In this document: in pieces, positions 53,825 to 63,346 of the stretch | Position numbering within the stretch: the first letter of the stretch is position 1 | Layout of the letters: every line of letters starts with the position of its first letter | From: Oxobacter pfennigii | GTDB taxonomy: Bacteria > Bacillota > Clostridia > Clostridiales > Oxobacteraceae | Direction of reading: 5' to 3' | DNA: 64,000 nt | Assembly (NCBI RefSeq): GCF_001317355.1 | Contig: NZ_LKET01000068.1 | Coordinates: 62,001 to 126,000, forward strand | Made by a program: the position numbers and the translations under genes | The notes under the pieces: generated by a model | The model's input: the letters and a program-made list of their open reading frames with translations, nothing else | Databases searched by the model: none | What the model was told of the DNA's origin: nothing

Positions 53825-53952
53825 AAAATCACCATTTTCTAATAAAATTTGCATCCGGTTTTGAAATCCTAACCATTTTTCCTCATTATTTAGTTCTATA
53901 AAAATATTTTTTTTCCTTCCTAAAAATTAAACATAAAAAAATTGTGCTAAAA

Positions 53953-54555
53953 CTATTCACTTTTTTTATATGATAAATCCGGGTATAAAAATTTATAAAT
54001 TTTCTGATGTCTTAATACCTTTGATACATACTGGCGGGTTTCCCTAAAAGGTATATCATCCAGCGCAGTACCATCTTTGCTGTAATTTTCATCCTGCAGC
54101 CACTTTCTCACATTGCCGCTTCCGCCGTTATAAGCCGCAAGCATCAACTCCGTCTCAACCTTTAAGTCCTCTGAATCAAATTCCTGCCTTAAATTATTAA
54201 GATACCAGCACCCTATTTTTATGTTGATCTCAGGATTAAATAAGAGCTCCTCATTAAAATCCGTCAACCCCATCATTTGCGCCGCCCAATTTCCTGTTGT
54301 CGGGGTAACCTGCATAAGCCCTTTTGCATCCTTGTGGGATTGGGCTGATATGTCATACTTGCTTTCAACATTTATGACGGCAGCCACAAGGTAAGGGTCT
54401 AAATCGTACATCTGTGCATATTTAAGCAGCAAATCGGTATATTTCAAAGGGAAAAAGTGTCCCATCAAAACATCAAACTTGAAAATTAAAATGACTATGA
54501 CGGCTGAAAATATCAAGGGGCGCAATATAGATTTTTTTCTTCGTTTTTTATGCAA
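53953..54555 (-). CDS. Lytic transglycosylase (SLT family)
   Basis: About 200 residues: a basic N-terminus, a membrane segment (about 12-34) and an SLT domain with catalytic Glu in AAVINVESKYD, then AKGLMQVTPTTGNW and LMLAAYNGGSGNV. It cleaves peptidoglycan glycan strands outside the membrane. The polA-coaE-slt order is common in Clostridia. The TTG at 54555 is chosen because GAGGTG lies 8 bp before it. Confidence 0.9.
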   Translation of the reverse strand: MHKKRRKKSILRPLIFSAVIVILIFKFDVLMGHFFPLKYTDLLLKYAQMYDLDPYLVAAVINVESKYDISAQSHKDAKGLMQVTPTTGNWAAQMMGLTDFNEELLFNPEINIKIGCWYLNNLRQEFDSEDLKVETELMLAAYNGGSGNVRKWLQDENYSKDGTALDDIPFRETRQYVSKVLRHQKIYKFLYPDLSYKKSE

Positions 54556-54567
54556 TAGGACCACACC

Positions 54568-55167
54568 TCATCTTACTACTATATCATTCCACAGCCTTTC
54601 AACCTGCTGTCTTGTGTATTCCATTCCCCTGCTGTTATCAATTATTTTATCTGAAAACCTCTCTTTTCCCTCAAAGGGCATTTGGGATTTAATCCTTTTT
54701 TCTGCGGCCTTGATATCAAAATTGTCCCTCTTTACAAGCCTTTTTATCTGAGTATCATAATCTATGTATACAAGCCAGACTTCATCGACCATATCGGCCA
54801 TTTCCGCTTCTATTAAAAGGGCAGCATCGATTACAACAACGGCATCAGGGTCTTCAGCCTTTATTTCATTAATCATTTTTAACATCTTTTCCTTGATTTC
54901 GGGATGGGTTATTTCATTTAAATTTTCTAAGCTCTTTACATCATTAAATACAATTGCGCCCAGTGCTGTTCTGTTTAAGGTACCATCATTATTTAAAATT
55001 CCTCTTCCAAAACGATTTGCAATTAAATCTAAGGCTCTCTCGCCCGGCTCCACGACCATTCTGGCAACTATATCGCCGTCAATAATTTTAGCGCCAAATT
55101 CTTTTAAAATTGAAGATACAAGGCTTTTTCCGCTTGCAATACCTCCTGTAAGGCCTATAATTTTCAT
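54568..55167 (-). CDS. coaE: Dephospho-CoA kinase
   Basis: The 199-residue P-loop kinase (GLTGGIASGKS, residues 5-15) catalyses the last step of coenzyme A synthesis. The DGDIVAR segment and the lid region VKRDNFDIKAAEKRIKSQMP are typical. It starts 8 bp after polA. Confidence 0.95.
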   Translation of the reverse strand: MKIIGLTGGIASGKSLVSSILKEFGAKIIDGDIVARMVVEPGERALDLIANRFGRGILNNDGTLNRTALGAIVFNDVKSLENLNEITHPEIKEKMLKMINEIKAEDPDAVVVIDAALLIEAEMADMVDEVWLVYIDYDTQIKRLVKRDNFDIKAAEKRIKSQMPFEGKERFSDKIIDNSRGMEYTRQQVERLWNDIVVR

Positions 55168-55175
55168 ACTACCTC

Positions 55176-57818
55176 CTATTTCGCATCAAACCAGCTTTTT
55201 CCCATGTTGATGTCCACTTCCAAGGGAACATTAAGCTGCATGGCATTTTCCATGTTATTTTTCAAAATAGACTTCACTTCTTCTATCTCATCCTTATGGA
55301 CTTCTATTATAAGTTCGTCATGAACCTGCAGTATCAGCCTGGATTTTAAATTTCTATTTTGAAGCTCGCTGTATACCTTAACCATGGCAATCTTTATGAT
55401 ATCCGCTGCCGTTCCCTGGATTGGGGTATTCATGGCCAGCCTCTCTCCTAAGGATCTTATGTTAAAATTAGTTGAATTTATCTCGGGAATATACCTTTTT
55501 CTCTTAAGCTCTGTTGTTACATAGCCGTTTTTCTTTGCAAAGGCTATTATATTATCCATATAATTTTTTACACCTTCATACTTGTTCAAATAATTATCTA
55601 TATAGCTTTTAGCTTCTTTTCTTGAAATATTAAGATTAACGGACAATCCGTAATCGCTTATACCGTACACTATCCCAAAGTTAACTGCTTTAGCACTGCT
55701 TCTCATAAAGGGAGTAACTTCGTCTAAAGGTACATTGAATACTTCTGATGCCGTCTTCTTATGTATATCCAGCTTGTGATGAAATGCATCAATAAGGTTT
55801 TCATCTCTTGATATATGGGCAAGAACCCTTAATTCAATCTGGGAATAATCCGCAGATAAAATAAGATATTCATCACTTGAGGCCACAAAAGCCTTTCTGA
55901 TTTTTTTGCCCATTAAAACCTTTACCGGGATATTCTGAAGATTGGGCTCGGTGCTGCTTATCCTTCCTGTGGCCGTCACCGTCTGGTTGAAATTGGAATG
56001 TATCTTTTTATCTTCTTTTATTATATTTAGAAGACCGTCTACATATGTGGATTTTAATTTTGCAATCTGCCTGTATTCAAGTATCTTACTTACAATCTCA
56101 TGCTGAGGTGCAAGCTTTTCCAATACCTCTGCATCGGTAGAATAGCCCGTCTTTGTCTTTTTGATTACAGGAAGGTTTAATTTATCGAATAAAATGGCGC
56201 CCAACTGCTTTGGTGAATTTATATTAAAGATTTCTCCGGCACTTTCGTATATCTCTTTTGTTAAACGGTCTATTTCATCGCCGAATTCTCCGGATAAGAC
56301 ATTTAATATATCCTCATCAACGGCAAAGCCAAGTATCTCCATGGAGGCTAAAACCTCAATAAGAGGATGTTCAACCTTATTGTAGAGCTCATACATGGCG
56401 TTTGCTTCAAGCTGTTCTTTCAATATGTCTTCCAAATTATATATATAAATTGCCTTTGTACATAAATAATTTGACTTTACCTTTATATTTCCGCCCTTTA
56501 TCATGTCTGAAATTTCTTTTTCAGACGGTATGTCTTCCTTTAAATAAATTCTGACTAAATCATCTGTATTATATGTACTTTCCGACGGATTTAAAAGATA
56601 GGCTGCAATGGCAGCGTCAAACTCCATTCCCTTCAATGTCACATCAAATTTATGTAAGCTTACATAGCCGTCCTTGGCATTGTGGCATAGCTTTTTAATG
56701 CTTTCGTCTTCAAGGATTTCTTTCAACCCTAATATAAGTTTCTTATCTGCCGGTATGTACACCGCATTTTCTCCGTCTAAGGATATGGCCATGCCTTCTA
56801 TTTCGGTATTGTAAAAATCGCTCCCCCTTAAATTGAAAACTAAAGATATTTTCTTTTTATCCTTTATGGATCTTATTAAGTCGTCTAACACCGAAAGGGA
56901 AACTTTCGGGTATTCCTTTATTTCAAAGCCTGTACCTTTATCCTCCTTATCCTGTGAAGGAATTTTATTTATTAAAGTTTTAAATTCCAGCCTTTTAAAT
57001 AGGGATATCAGGGCTTCCTTGTCAGGGTATTTGTTTTTGATTTCTTCAAGTTCAAATTCAATGGGGGTATCAAGGCAGATGGTAGCAAGCTTTTTGCTGA
57101 ATAGAGCCTGTTCTCTGTATTCTTCTACGAGCTCCTTTACTTTTTTCCCGCTTATTTTTTCATGATTTTCTATTAAATTTTCAATTGATCCGAATTCCTT
57201 TATAAGCTTTATGGCAGTCTTTTCACCTATGCCCGGCACACCGGGTATATTATCTGACTGGTCTCCCATTAATCCTTTTATATCTATGAAGCTTATAGGC
57301 TTAACTTCATACTTTTCTTCAAAGGCCGATATATCATATACATCAATTTCGGTTATGCCTCTTCTGCTTATGGCAACCTTTATGTTGTCTGTGACAAGCT
57401 GCAGGGCATCCTTATCACCGGTATAAATTAAAACATCCATGCCCTTATCTTCGCATATTTTTGATACGGTGCCTATTATATCGTCAGCCTCAAAGCCGTC
57501 CAGCTCAAAAATACCTATTTTGAAAGCCTTTAAAATATCTTTAACCAGCGGAAACTGGACTTCCAATTCAACAGGCATTTTCTTCCTTCCAGCCTTGTAA
57601 TCCGAGTACTCCGTATGCCTGAATGTAGGAGCCTTTCTGTCAAAGGCTGTTGCTATGTAATCAGGCTGTTCATCATTTATTATTTTAATGAGCATATTTG
57701 TAAATCCATATACGGCGTTGGTATGCAAACCTTCGGAATTGGTCAAAGGGGGCAGAGCATAAAAAGCCCTGTTAAGCAAGCTGTTCCCGTCAATTACAAT
57801 AATTTTTTCCCTTTTCAT
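55176..57818 (-). CDS. polA: DNA polymerase I
   Basis: The 880-residue polymerase has an N-terminal 5'-3' exonuclease (VIDGNSLLNRAFYALPPL, then YTGDKDALQLVTDNI), a degenerate 3'-5' exonuclease domain, and the polymerase domain with motif A DYSQIELRVLAHIS, motif B RSSAKAVNFGIVYGIS and motif C QVHDELIIEV. The proofreading acidic residues seem absent (LVFNLRGSD where a D-x-E is expected), as in other Firmicutes Pol I. It repairs gaps and removes Okazaki primers. Confidence 0.97.
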   Translation of the reverse strand: MKREKIIVIDGNSLLNRAFYALPPLTNSEGLHTNAVYGFTNMLIKIINDEQPDYIATAFDRKAPTFRHTEYSDYKAGRKKMPVELEVQFPLVKDILKAFKIGIFELDGFEADDIIGTVSKICEDKGMDVLIYTGDKDALQLVTDNIKVAISRRGITEIDVYDISAFEEKYEVKPISFIDIKGLMGDQSDNIPGVPGIGEKTAIKLIKEFGSIENLIENHEKISGKKVKELVEEYREQALFSKKLATICLDTPIEFELEEIKNKYPDKEALISLFKRLEFKTLINKIPSQDKEDKGTGFEIKEYPKVSLSVLDDLIRSIKDKKKISLVFNLRGSDFYNTEIEGMAISLDGENAVYIPADKKLILGLKEILEDESIKKLCHNAKDGYVSLHKFDVTLKGMEFDAAIAAYLLNPSESTYNTDDLVRIYLKEDIPSEKEISDMIKGGNIKVKSNYLCTKAIYIYNLEDILKEQLEANAMYELYNKVEHPLIEVLASMEILGFAVDEDILNVLSGEFGDEIDRLTKEIYESAGEIFNINSPKQLGAILFDKLNLPVIKKTKTGYSTDAEVLEKLAPQHEIVSKILEYRQIAKLKSTYVDGLLNIIKEDKKIHSNFNQTVTATGRISSTEPNLQNIPVKVLMGKKIRKAFVASSDEYLILSADYSQIELRVLAHISRDENLIDAFHHKLDIHKKTASEVFNVPLDEVTPFMRSSAKAVNFGIVYGISDYGLSVNLNISRKEAKSYIDNYLNKYEGVKNYMDNIIAFAKKNGYVTTELKRKRYIPEINSTNFNIRSLGERLAMNTPIQGTAADIIKIAMVKVYSELQNRNLKSRLILQVHDELIIEVHKDEIEEVKSILKNNMENAMQLNVPLEVDINMGKSWFDAK

Positions 57819-57872
57819 TAAAAATCTCCCCTTTTTATAATTTACCTAATAATTATAACTGATAATAGACAT

Positions 57873-57901
57873 AAAAAAATACATGTTTCCATGTATTTTT
57901 T
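57873..57901 (-). terminator. Terminator after the anti-sigma factor gene
   Basis: AAAAAATACATG/CATGTATTTTTT with a short loop is followed by further Ts on the minus strand. Confidence 0.82.
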
Positions 57902-57910
57902 CCAAATTGG

Positions 57911-58804
57911 TTATTTTCTATTAAGGACAACAATTATATAGCTTGCTTTGCCCTTCACTTCTGTTTCCGAATCCGAACTTTCTCCTGTCATATTCCTTTG
58001 CGATTCTTCAATATCCCTCTGTGATATTGAAACATCATCTATTTTATATTCACCCGTTAACTTCTGTACAAAAGAATCCATATTTTCTTTTGGTATCGTA
58101 TATTCAACGCTTTCTTCAATGTCAGATACTCCCTTTAAAACCCCTATATCCGAAATTATCTGCTTATAAAATTTATCGTATTCCTCCGCTTCAAGGTTTA
58201 CATTTATAACCGTCACAGACGCCTCATCTTCCAGAGAATCTTCATACATCTGAATGCCGTAAGTTTCAGGTGCTGCATTTGATGCATTGTTCATCTCCCC
58301 GTTATCCTGCGATGCCCTCATGGCCGTTTCAGGTACTGCCATTTTAAGAGAAGGGTTGTTTATTGATTCATCCGTTTCATTTTCAGCTTTGGATTGAGCA
58401 CCCCCGGCTGTGGGTGCTTTAGCGCTTTGGATGTACATATCCTTAGCTGTTGATGAAGCTTGATTTTTAATACGAAAATTTATTATTCCGGAATTCATGG
58501 CCATGCTTATCGAAACAGCAAGAATGATTGCTGCCGCTGCTACTGAATAATGTTTTTTGAAAATTCTTTTTTTACTTCTTCCTGCTTCAGCTTCAAGCCT
58601 ATCATGAAGTTTCTGATGAAAATCATCAGGAAGGTCAATATCAATCAACTGATGGCAATCGTCAACAATGCTCTTTAACATATTATATTCATCTCTGCAA
58701 TTCTCACATGTTTTTAAATGTTCTTGAAACTCTTGTGCGTCATTGTCCTCAAGTATGCCATCAACATATTCCGACATTAAGTCCATTGCTTTACTACATT
58801 CCAT
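57911..58804 (-). CDS. Zinc-finger anti-sigma factor with DUF4349-like domain
   Basis: The 297-residue protein begins with an anti-sigma zinc finger (HLKTCENCRDE in a zf-HC2 pattern), followed by one membrane segment (about 85-105). An extracytoplasmic part resembles DUF4349, with VTVINVNLEAEEYDKFYKQI and VSISQRDIEESQ. It should hold the co-encoded ECF sigma factor at the membrane until an envelope signal releases it. The ATG at 58804 follows GGAGGG with 6-bp spacing. Confidence 0.87.
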   Translation of the reverse strand: MECSKAMDLMSEYVDGILEDNDAQEFQEHLKTCENCRDEYNMLKSIVDDCHQLIDIDLPDDFHQKLHDRLEAEAGRSKKRIFKKHYSVAAAAIILAVSISMAMNSGIINFRIKNQASSTAKDMYIQSAKAPTAGGAQSKAENETDESINNPSLKMAVPETAMRASQDNGEMNNASNAAPETYGIQMYEDSLEDEASVTVINVNLEAEEYDKFYKQIISDIGVLKGVSDIEESVEYTIPKENMDSFVQKLTGEYKIDDVSISQRDIEESQRNMTGESSDSETEVKGKASYIIVVLNRK

Positions 58805-58825
58805 GCATAACCCTCCCTTCACTTT

Positions 58826-59407
58826 TTAGACGGACTTCCTTATAAAAGGTTCCTTGTCCTTAAGCTTTTCTTTAAGCATATTCCTCGCCCTGTTCAATCT
58901 GGATTTTACCGTACCTATATTTATATCTAACACCTGAGAAATTTCTTCATAACTGTGACCCCGAATATCTCTAAGGACAATCATCATTCTGTATTCGGGG
59001 GAAAGCTCCATTATATATCTTTTAATAGTTCCCAGAGTTTCCTTTTCCTCAACAATTTCCTCAGGCAGCCGCTCTTTACTTGTTAGCGGTATTTCGAATT
59101 CTTCATCATTTTCATTTGACGCAATTAAAGAAACAACATTTTTTCTCTTTCTTAATTCGTCTATGCAGACATTGGTGGCAATTCTGTATACCCAAGTGCT
59201 GAAGGTTGAGTTCTCTTTAAAGGAATTTATGGATTTATATATCTTTATGCATACTTCCTGAGCGATGTCACTGGCATCTTCCCTGTTGTTTGTCATTCTG
59301 TAGGCTATATTATAAATCTTCTTTTCATAAGCCAATATAAGCTCTTCAAAAGCTTCTATATCTCCTCTTTTGCTTCTGTCAACAAGCTCTTTTTCCGGAT
59401 AGCTCAA
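58826..59407 (-). CDS. ECF RNA polymerase sigma factor (SigW-like)
   Basis: The 193-residue protein has sigma region 2 (YNIAYRMTNNREDASDIAQEV, STWVYRIATNVCIDELRKRK) and region 4 (YRMMIVLRDIRGHSYEEISQ, then GTVKSRLNRAR). The TTG start follows GGGGGTG. The anti-sigma gene lies 21 bp downstream. Envelope-stress control is likely. Confidence 0.93.
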   Translation of the reverse strand: MSYPEKELVDRSKRGDIEAFEELILAYEKKIYNIAYRMTNNREDASDIAQEVCIKIYKSINSFKENSTFSTWVYRIATNVCIDELRKRKNVVSLIASNENDEEFEIPLTSKERLPEEIVEEKETLGTIKRYIMELSPEYRMMIVLRDIRGHSYEEISQVLDINIGTVKSRLNRARNMLKEKLKDKEPFIRKSV

Positions 59408-59465
59408 ACTTCACACCCCCTTGACAAAAGTTTTCTCCGGTTGCTTTTACTCCATGTATTTAAAA

Positions 59466-60602
59466 CTACTTTTTAAGTACTTGCTCCTTGTAGGAATTGA
59501 AATTGTTCGTGGTTTCTTTCATGCTGTCACCGCCGAATTTCTCCATGACGGCGCAGGCAATTTCCCACATAGCCGCATTTCTTGCTACCACACCGGCAGC
59601 AGGAACAGCACATACATCCGAGCGTTCAAAAACTGCCTTACAGGCTTCCTTAGTGCTTATATCCACGCTGCTCAGAGGGACTCTAAGTGTGGGTATGGGT
59701 TTCATGCTTACCCTTATTATAATATCTTCTCCGTTTGACATTCCGCCTTCAATACCGCCAGCATTGTTTGTTCCTCTGTAATAGCCCTTATCTTTAGAAT
59801 AATATATTTCATCGTGAACCTTTGAACCATGAAGATTAGCAACTTCACTTCCCATTCCTATTTCAACGGCTTTTATTCCCTGTATGCTCATCATAGCTCC
59901 GGCCAATCTGGCATCTAATTTTTTATCCCATTGTACGTGGCTGCCCAATCCCGCAGGAACATTTTTAATTATAATTTCAATTTTTCCCCCTAAGGTATCT
60001 CCTTTTTCCTGAGCTAAGGTAATTTCCTCAATCATTTTCTCCTCGCATTCTTTGCTTGAGCACATTAAATCAGAGGCCTCCGCAATTTTAATGCCTTCTT
60101 CAGTTACGGGAGAATTGTCAATAGCACTTCCTATTTGAACAACACGGCTGTGTACTTTTATATTAAAATTCTTCAAAAAAACAGTTGCAAGTGCCCCTAC
60201 GGATGTTCTTATGGAAGTTTGTCTGGCACTTGATCTTTCTATAATATCCCTTATATCATCAAGATCGTATTTTATAATACCGTTTAAGTCTGCATGACCC
60301 GGTCTGGGTCTTTGTATTTTCTCATTTAAAGGGTCATTTAATTTTTCTTTCCAGTTTTCGTAATCCTTGTTTCGGATTATAAGGGTTATGGGTGCACCTG
60401 TGGTTTTGCCCTGCCTTACTCCCGTCACTATATTTATCTTATCTTTCTCAATTTTCATCCTTCCACCCCGGCCGTAACCGCCCTGGCGCTTTTCCAATTC
60501 GTAATTAATCAAATCTTCATCTATTATTAAATTCGAAGGCATACCTTCCACTACAGCAACGAACATTTCTCCATGGGATTCTCCTGCATCTAAATATCTC
60601 AT
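59466..60602 (-). CDS. aroC: Chorismate synthase
   Basis: The 378-residue enzyme converts EPSP to chorismate using reduced FMN. Family signatures: DAGESHGEMFVAVVEG, RRPGHADLNG-type segment PRPGHADLNGIIKY, and SSARQTSIRTSVGALA; also NAGGIEGGMSNGEDI. Its N-terminus differs from the usual GxSHG (here GESHG) but is otherwise standard. Confidence 0.95.
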   Translation of the reverse strand: MRYLDAGESHGEMFVAVVEGMPSNLIIDEDLINYELEKRQGGYGRGGRMKIEKDKINIVTGVRQGKTTGAPITLIIRNKDYENWKEKLNDPLNEKIQRPRPGHADLNGIIKYDLDDIRDIIERSSARQTSIRTSVGALATVFLKNFNIKVHSRVVQIGSAIDNSPVTEEGIKIAEASDLMCSSKECEEKMIEEITLAQEKGDTLGGKIEIIIKNVPAGLGSHVQWDKKLDARLAGAMMSIQGIKAVEIGMGSEVANLHGSKVHDEIYYSKDKGYYRGTNNAGGIEGGMSNGEDIIIRVSMKPIPTLRVPLSSVDISTKEACKAVFERSDVCAVPAAGVVARNAAMWEIACAVMEKFGGDSMKETTNNFNSYKEQVLKK

Positions 60603-60654
60603 ATTAATGCACCTCCTTACTATATGTTAATGTATATTGTCACTAAATTAAAGT

Positions 60655-60682
60655 AAAAAATCCTGAAATTCAGGATTTTTTG
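60655..60682. terminator. Terminator upstream of aroC
   Basis: AAAAAATCCTGA/TCAGGATTTTTT with a 3-nt loop can stop transcription in both directions. On the minus strand it ends the gene at 60684. Confidence 0.85.
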
Positions 60683-60683
60683 A

Positions 60684-61625
60684 CTATACATCAATATTTT
60701 TGTTTATATTATAGGGATTAAACTTCTCTTCCAATATATTCATTTTTTCATCGTATATTATGGTTGCGTGATGCAGGAATTCTCCTTTTAAAATGTAACG
60801 CAAATCCGTCAGAAGCGCCTTGTAGCCGTCGTTTATCTTTTCAAAATCTATATGAAAAATTGGAGTGAATTCTTTGAAATACTTAGCTGTTCTGGACTTT
60901 AACACATGTTCTTCTATACCATCATCCTGGCCTTTAAAAATATCGAAAACCCTTACTCTATGATAGAGAAAATTTATATCGCCCACTATTTTTGACATTG
61001 AACCTTCTATTATATATTGAAACTTATAAAAGGCTATCATAGAAGGCAGCAGGTGAATCTTTCTAATATGGCATATATCGCAAAACTCCCTTCTTAAAAG
61101 GATGCTTCCGTATACATGCATAAAGACTTTGCTCATAATGTAAAGGATAAATATTGCAATAATATACTTGTTATATCCTAAATTCTTATAAGAGGATATG
61201 GTGGATATAGCAGCAAGTCCTAAAATTATTGGGTCGGTGATTGTAAGCATGCACAAGGTATACTTCTTATTTGAAAGAGGCCATAATATCTTTGCCCCGT
61301 ATGAATTTAATAAATCCGATAATATGTGGGTTAATGTTCCGATAAATACCCATAGCATAAGAGTAAATACAGAAGTCTCGGGATAAAATAATTTTAATAC
61401 GCCCCCGGCTGCCATTGCTTCTAATGCAATGCCTATAAGGGAATGGGATCCCCCTCTGTGATGCTTTAAGTAAGCTGCATTTCCTAAAGTTCTCATAACA
61501 ATGTCACCGTCCGGAAGTATTGAACCGGTAACTGTAGCAACTGTTATGGGACTAAGTATTGAGAAGGTGTTCTGCCCTGCAGCGGATACAGCCATTCCAA
61601 TTAACCCATGTGTAATAGGATCCAT
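60684..61625 (-). CDS. YdjM/DUF457-type membrane-bound metal-dependent hydrolase
   Basis: The 313-residue protein has DUF457 features: a start with DPITHGLIG, the metal-type motif GSILPDGDIV, HHRGGSHSLIG, and THILSDLLNSYGAKILWPLS, with several membrane segments. The family is annotated as hydrolase or phosphatase-like but functions are poorly known. It has a soluble C-terminal extension (about 220-313). Confidence 0.85.
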   Translation of the reverse strand: MDPITHGLIGMAVSAAGQNTFSILSPITVATVTGSILPDGDIVMRTLGNAAYLKHHRGGSHSLIGIALEAMAAGGVLKLFYPETSVFTLMLWVFIGTLTHILSDLLNSYGAKILWPLSNKKYTLCMLTITDPIILGLAAISTISSYKNLGYNKYIIAIFILYIMSKVFMHVYGSILLRREFCDICHIRKIHLLPSMIAFYKFQYIIEGSMSKIVGDINFLYHRVRVFDIFKGQDDGIEEHVLKSRTAKYFKEFTPIFHIDFEKINDGYKALLTDLRYILKGEFLHHATIIYDEKMNILEEKFNPYNINKNIDV

Positions 61626-61747
61626 ATTTAATTCATTCCCCCTTAAGTAACCTATCTAAAATTATATCACCTTATATAATATAAAATCTTATGTATATAG
61701 TTACAGTAATGGCAATAATAATTAAAGGAATAATTTATTAGGCGGTA

Positions 61748-61776
61748 TTGATTTTTTAAAATTACTGTGATAAGAT
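61748..61776 (+). promoter_or_regulatory. Promoter of tRNA-Leu
   Basis: TTGATT (61748-61753), a 17-bp spacer and TAAGAT (61771-61776) lie 20 bp before the tRNA. Confidence 0.6.
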
Positions 61777-61796
61777 AATCATTGTCACAATTACAT

Positions 61797-61883
61797 GCCG
61801 GTGTGATGGAATTGGCAGACGTAGCGGACTCAAAATCCGCCGGTGGCAACACCGTGCCGGTTCGACTCCGGCCACCGGCACCA
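61797..61883 (+). tRNA. tRNA-Leu (CAA)
   Basis: The 87-nt class II tRNA has a long variable arm, acceptor stem GCCGGTG/CACCGGC, encoded CCA and anticodon CAA in the loop CTCAAAA. Its 3' end CCACCGGCACCA is duplicated at 63062. Confidence 0.95.
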
Positions 61884-61884
61884 A

Positions 61885-61936
61885 AAATTTGAGACAAAAC
61901 AAATGCAAGATAGCATTTGTTTTGTCTCAAATTTTA
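61885..61936 (+). terminator. Terminator after tRNA-Leu
   Basis: A very strong stem (AAATTTGAGACAAAACAAATGC with its complement, 6-nt loop) is followed by TTTATATT. Confidence 0.85.
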
Positions 61937-61952
61937 TATTATGGGGGTAATA

Positions 61953-62276
61953 ATGAAAAAATTATTATTCTATATACCAGCTATTATGTTCATACTTTTT
62001 TATGGAATAGTAGCACTTAGTGGTTTTAGTGTTATTTCGCCTGTTGTTGCGATTTGGTTACTCTTATGGTTTATTAGCGGCTTTCTTCTTAATAAAAATT
62101 ATTTTTGGGGTAGTTTGTTGGGTACATTGCCGGCAATTCATTTAGTTTATATGGGAACGCAGGAAACAGGGCAAATTATCAGTGAGGCATCAATAGGTAT
62201 TGTAGTCTTAATTTTTTATCTTATTTGTGGATATTGGATTTATAGAAAAAATATAAAACTATCGCATAAGTTGTAA
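61953..62276 (+). CDS. Small integral membrane protein
   Basis: The 107-residue protein has about four hydrophobic segments and few charges, ending in YRKNIKLSHKL. The ATG at 61953 follows GGGGGTAATA. I recognise no family. It lies between tRNA-Leu and gene debris, inside the probable integration scar. Confidence 0.6.
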   Translation: MKKLLFYIPAIMFILFYGIVALSGFSVISPVVAIWLLLWFISGFLLNKNYFWGSLLGTLPAIHLVYMGTQETGQIISEASIGIVVLIFYLICGYWIYRKNIKLSHKL

Positions 62277-62283
62277 ATACATA

Positions 62284-62472
62284 ATGAAAATTGCTGTTGT
62301 TTATCAGGCCATCCGGCTCCAATAGCCGAATGAGTTTTATATGGAACTTAAAAGGCATTGGATAGCGGCCTCTATGGTTATAAAATGATGATGGAAGAAT
62401 ATCTACCGGGTAAGGAAGTAACAATTTCCGTATTTCCTAACGGACACTGCTTGCCTGTTTTCAAGGGATAGA
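62284..62472 (+). pseudogene. Remnant of an ATP-grasp ligase (D-Ala-D-Ala-ligase-like)
   Basis: An ATG opens MKIAVVY and soon meets a stop. In another frame, about 62363-62472, the sequence reads MMMEEYLPGKEVTISVFPNG followed by HCLPVF and a stop. This matches the EEY-x-G-EVTV segment of ATP-grasp ligases. The middle and end of the gene are missing, so it is a deletion remnant. Confidence 0.55.
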
Positions 62473-62563
62473 AATTATGAAATTAACTCAAGTATATAAT
62501 AGTATGAACTGTAGTAAAATTTAATAAGCATTTCCAGACTTTTAAAAAAGGAGTTTTTATTAA

Positions 62564-62875
62564 ATGAATGATAAAATGTCTAAGATCGGTATTGGCACAG
62601 TATCGTTAGTCTTAGTTATAATAGGAGCTTTATTCTCTTTCTCATTTGGTAAAAATATTTCAATAGGTGATTCAATCCTTAATTCACTGGGATTAAAGAC
62701 GTGGTCCAATATAAATACAGGAATTCATTACACTATTTTTTATTCATTAATATTTTATATCCCAGCATTGACTTTGAGTTATAAATTCAAAGGTGACCTT
62801 GGTTCAGGATTAGGACGTATAATATCAATCGTGTTAATAGCGTTTACATTACTTAGCTCACTCCTAATAATGTAA
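62564..62875 (+). CDS. Small integral membrane protein
   Basis: The 103-residue protein has three membrane segments and begins MNDKMSKIGIGTVSLVLVII. AAAAAAGGAG precedes it. It shows no recognisable family and lies within the decayed region. Confidence 0.6.
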   Translation: MNDKMSKIGIGTVSLVLVIIGALFSFSFGKNISIGDSILNSLGLKTWSNINTGIHYTIFYSLIFYIPALTLSYKFKGDLGSGLGRIISIVLIAFTLLSSLLIM

Positions 62876-63061
62876 TTAAATGGTTATGGCCGAGCTGCGA
62901 TCTTCTCCGGCAATGCAGTGACGGGCAAGGCTTTTTTCTACCGTAATAATCAGCTCAGGTGGAAGAGAAGTGGCACGACTTAATTTGCATTTTCGCCCAT
63001 TCTTTTTTATATTAAAGCCGTATAAAATATTTATCTTGACAATAGGGTGCACTATACCGGT
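62876..63061 (+). other. Non-coding stretch with gene debris
   Basis: A frame ending at about 62980 reads AAIFSGNAVTGKAFFYRN and then stops after some 34 residues, without a start. It looks like the tail of a lost gene. No intact gene or clear signal is visible in this part. Confidence 0.35.
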
Positions 63062-63073
63062 CCACCGGCACCA
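63062..63073 (+). repeat. Duplicated 3' end of tRNA-Leu
   Basis: CCACCGGCACCA exactly repeats 61872-61883, preceded by CCGG in both places (with one extra T here). It is followed by a terminator hairpin, as expected for the original 3' flank of the tRNA before an element integrated. Confidence 0.5.
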
Positions 63074-63082
63074 TAATGAACG

Positions 63083-63136
63083 ACGGTTGGTGATATGAAC
63101 ATTTTTTCTGGTATGTTCATATCATCAGCCGTTTTA
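63083..63136 (+). terminator. Terminator-like hairpin after the duplicated tRNA end
   Basis: TGATATGAACAT/ATGTTCATATCA extended by ACGG/CCGT forms a long stem, followed by TTTTACTTT. It may be the former terminator of tRNA-Leu. From here to about 63345 only decayed sequence is seen. Confidence 0.6.
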
Positions 63137-63346
63137 CTTTGCGCTGAATCCTTTACGGAATAAGAAGCATCATATTTTCGTCTCGCATTCTCCCACTTTG
63201 AATCCGATGAAAGCGCCCGAAATTATTGAAGATGGGCAACTGCTTCCGCTTAGCAGGAGAAATGTCTTTGTGCTCTGCCAGACAAGGCTTAAAGCTTGAA
63301 AATATAGAGTGCAATAACAAGATCTTTGTACGGCAGTAGATGTGAA

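Noticed and set aside
55176-57818. Missing proofreading residues in DNA polymerase I as a novelty
   Set aside because: An inactive 3'-5' exonuclease domain is common in Firmicutes Pol I, so it is noted but not unusual.
61667-61930. Minus-strand frame covering tRNA-Leu
   Set aside because: It overlaps the tRNA and its terminator and has no ribosome binding site.
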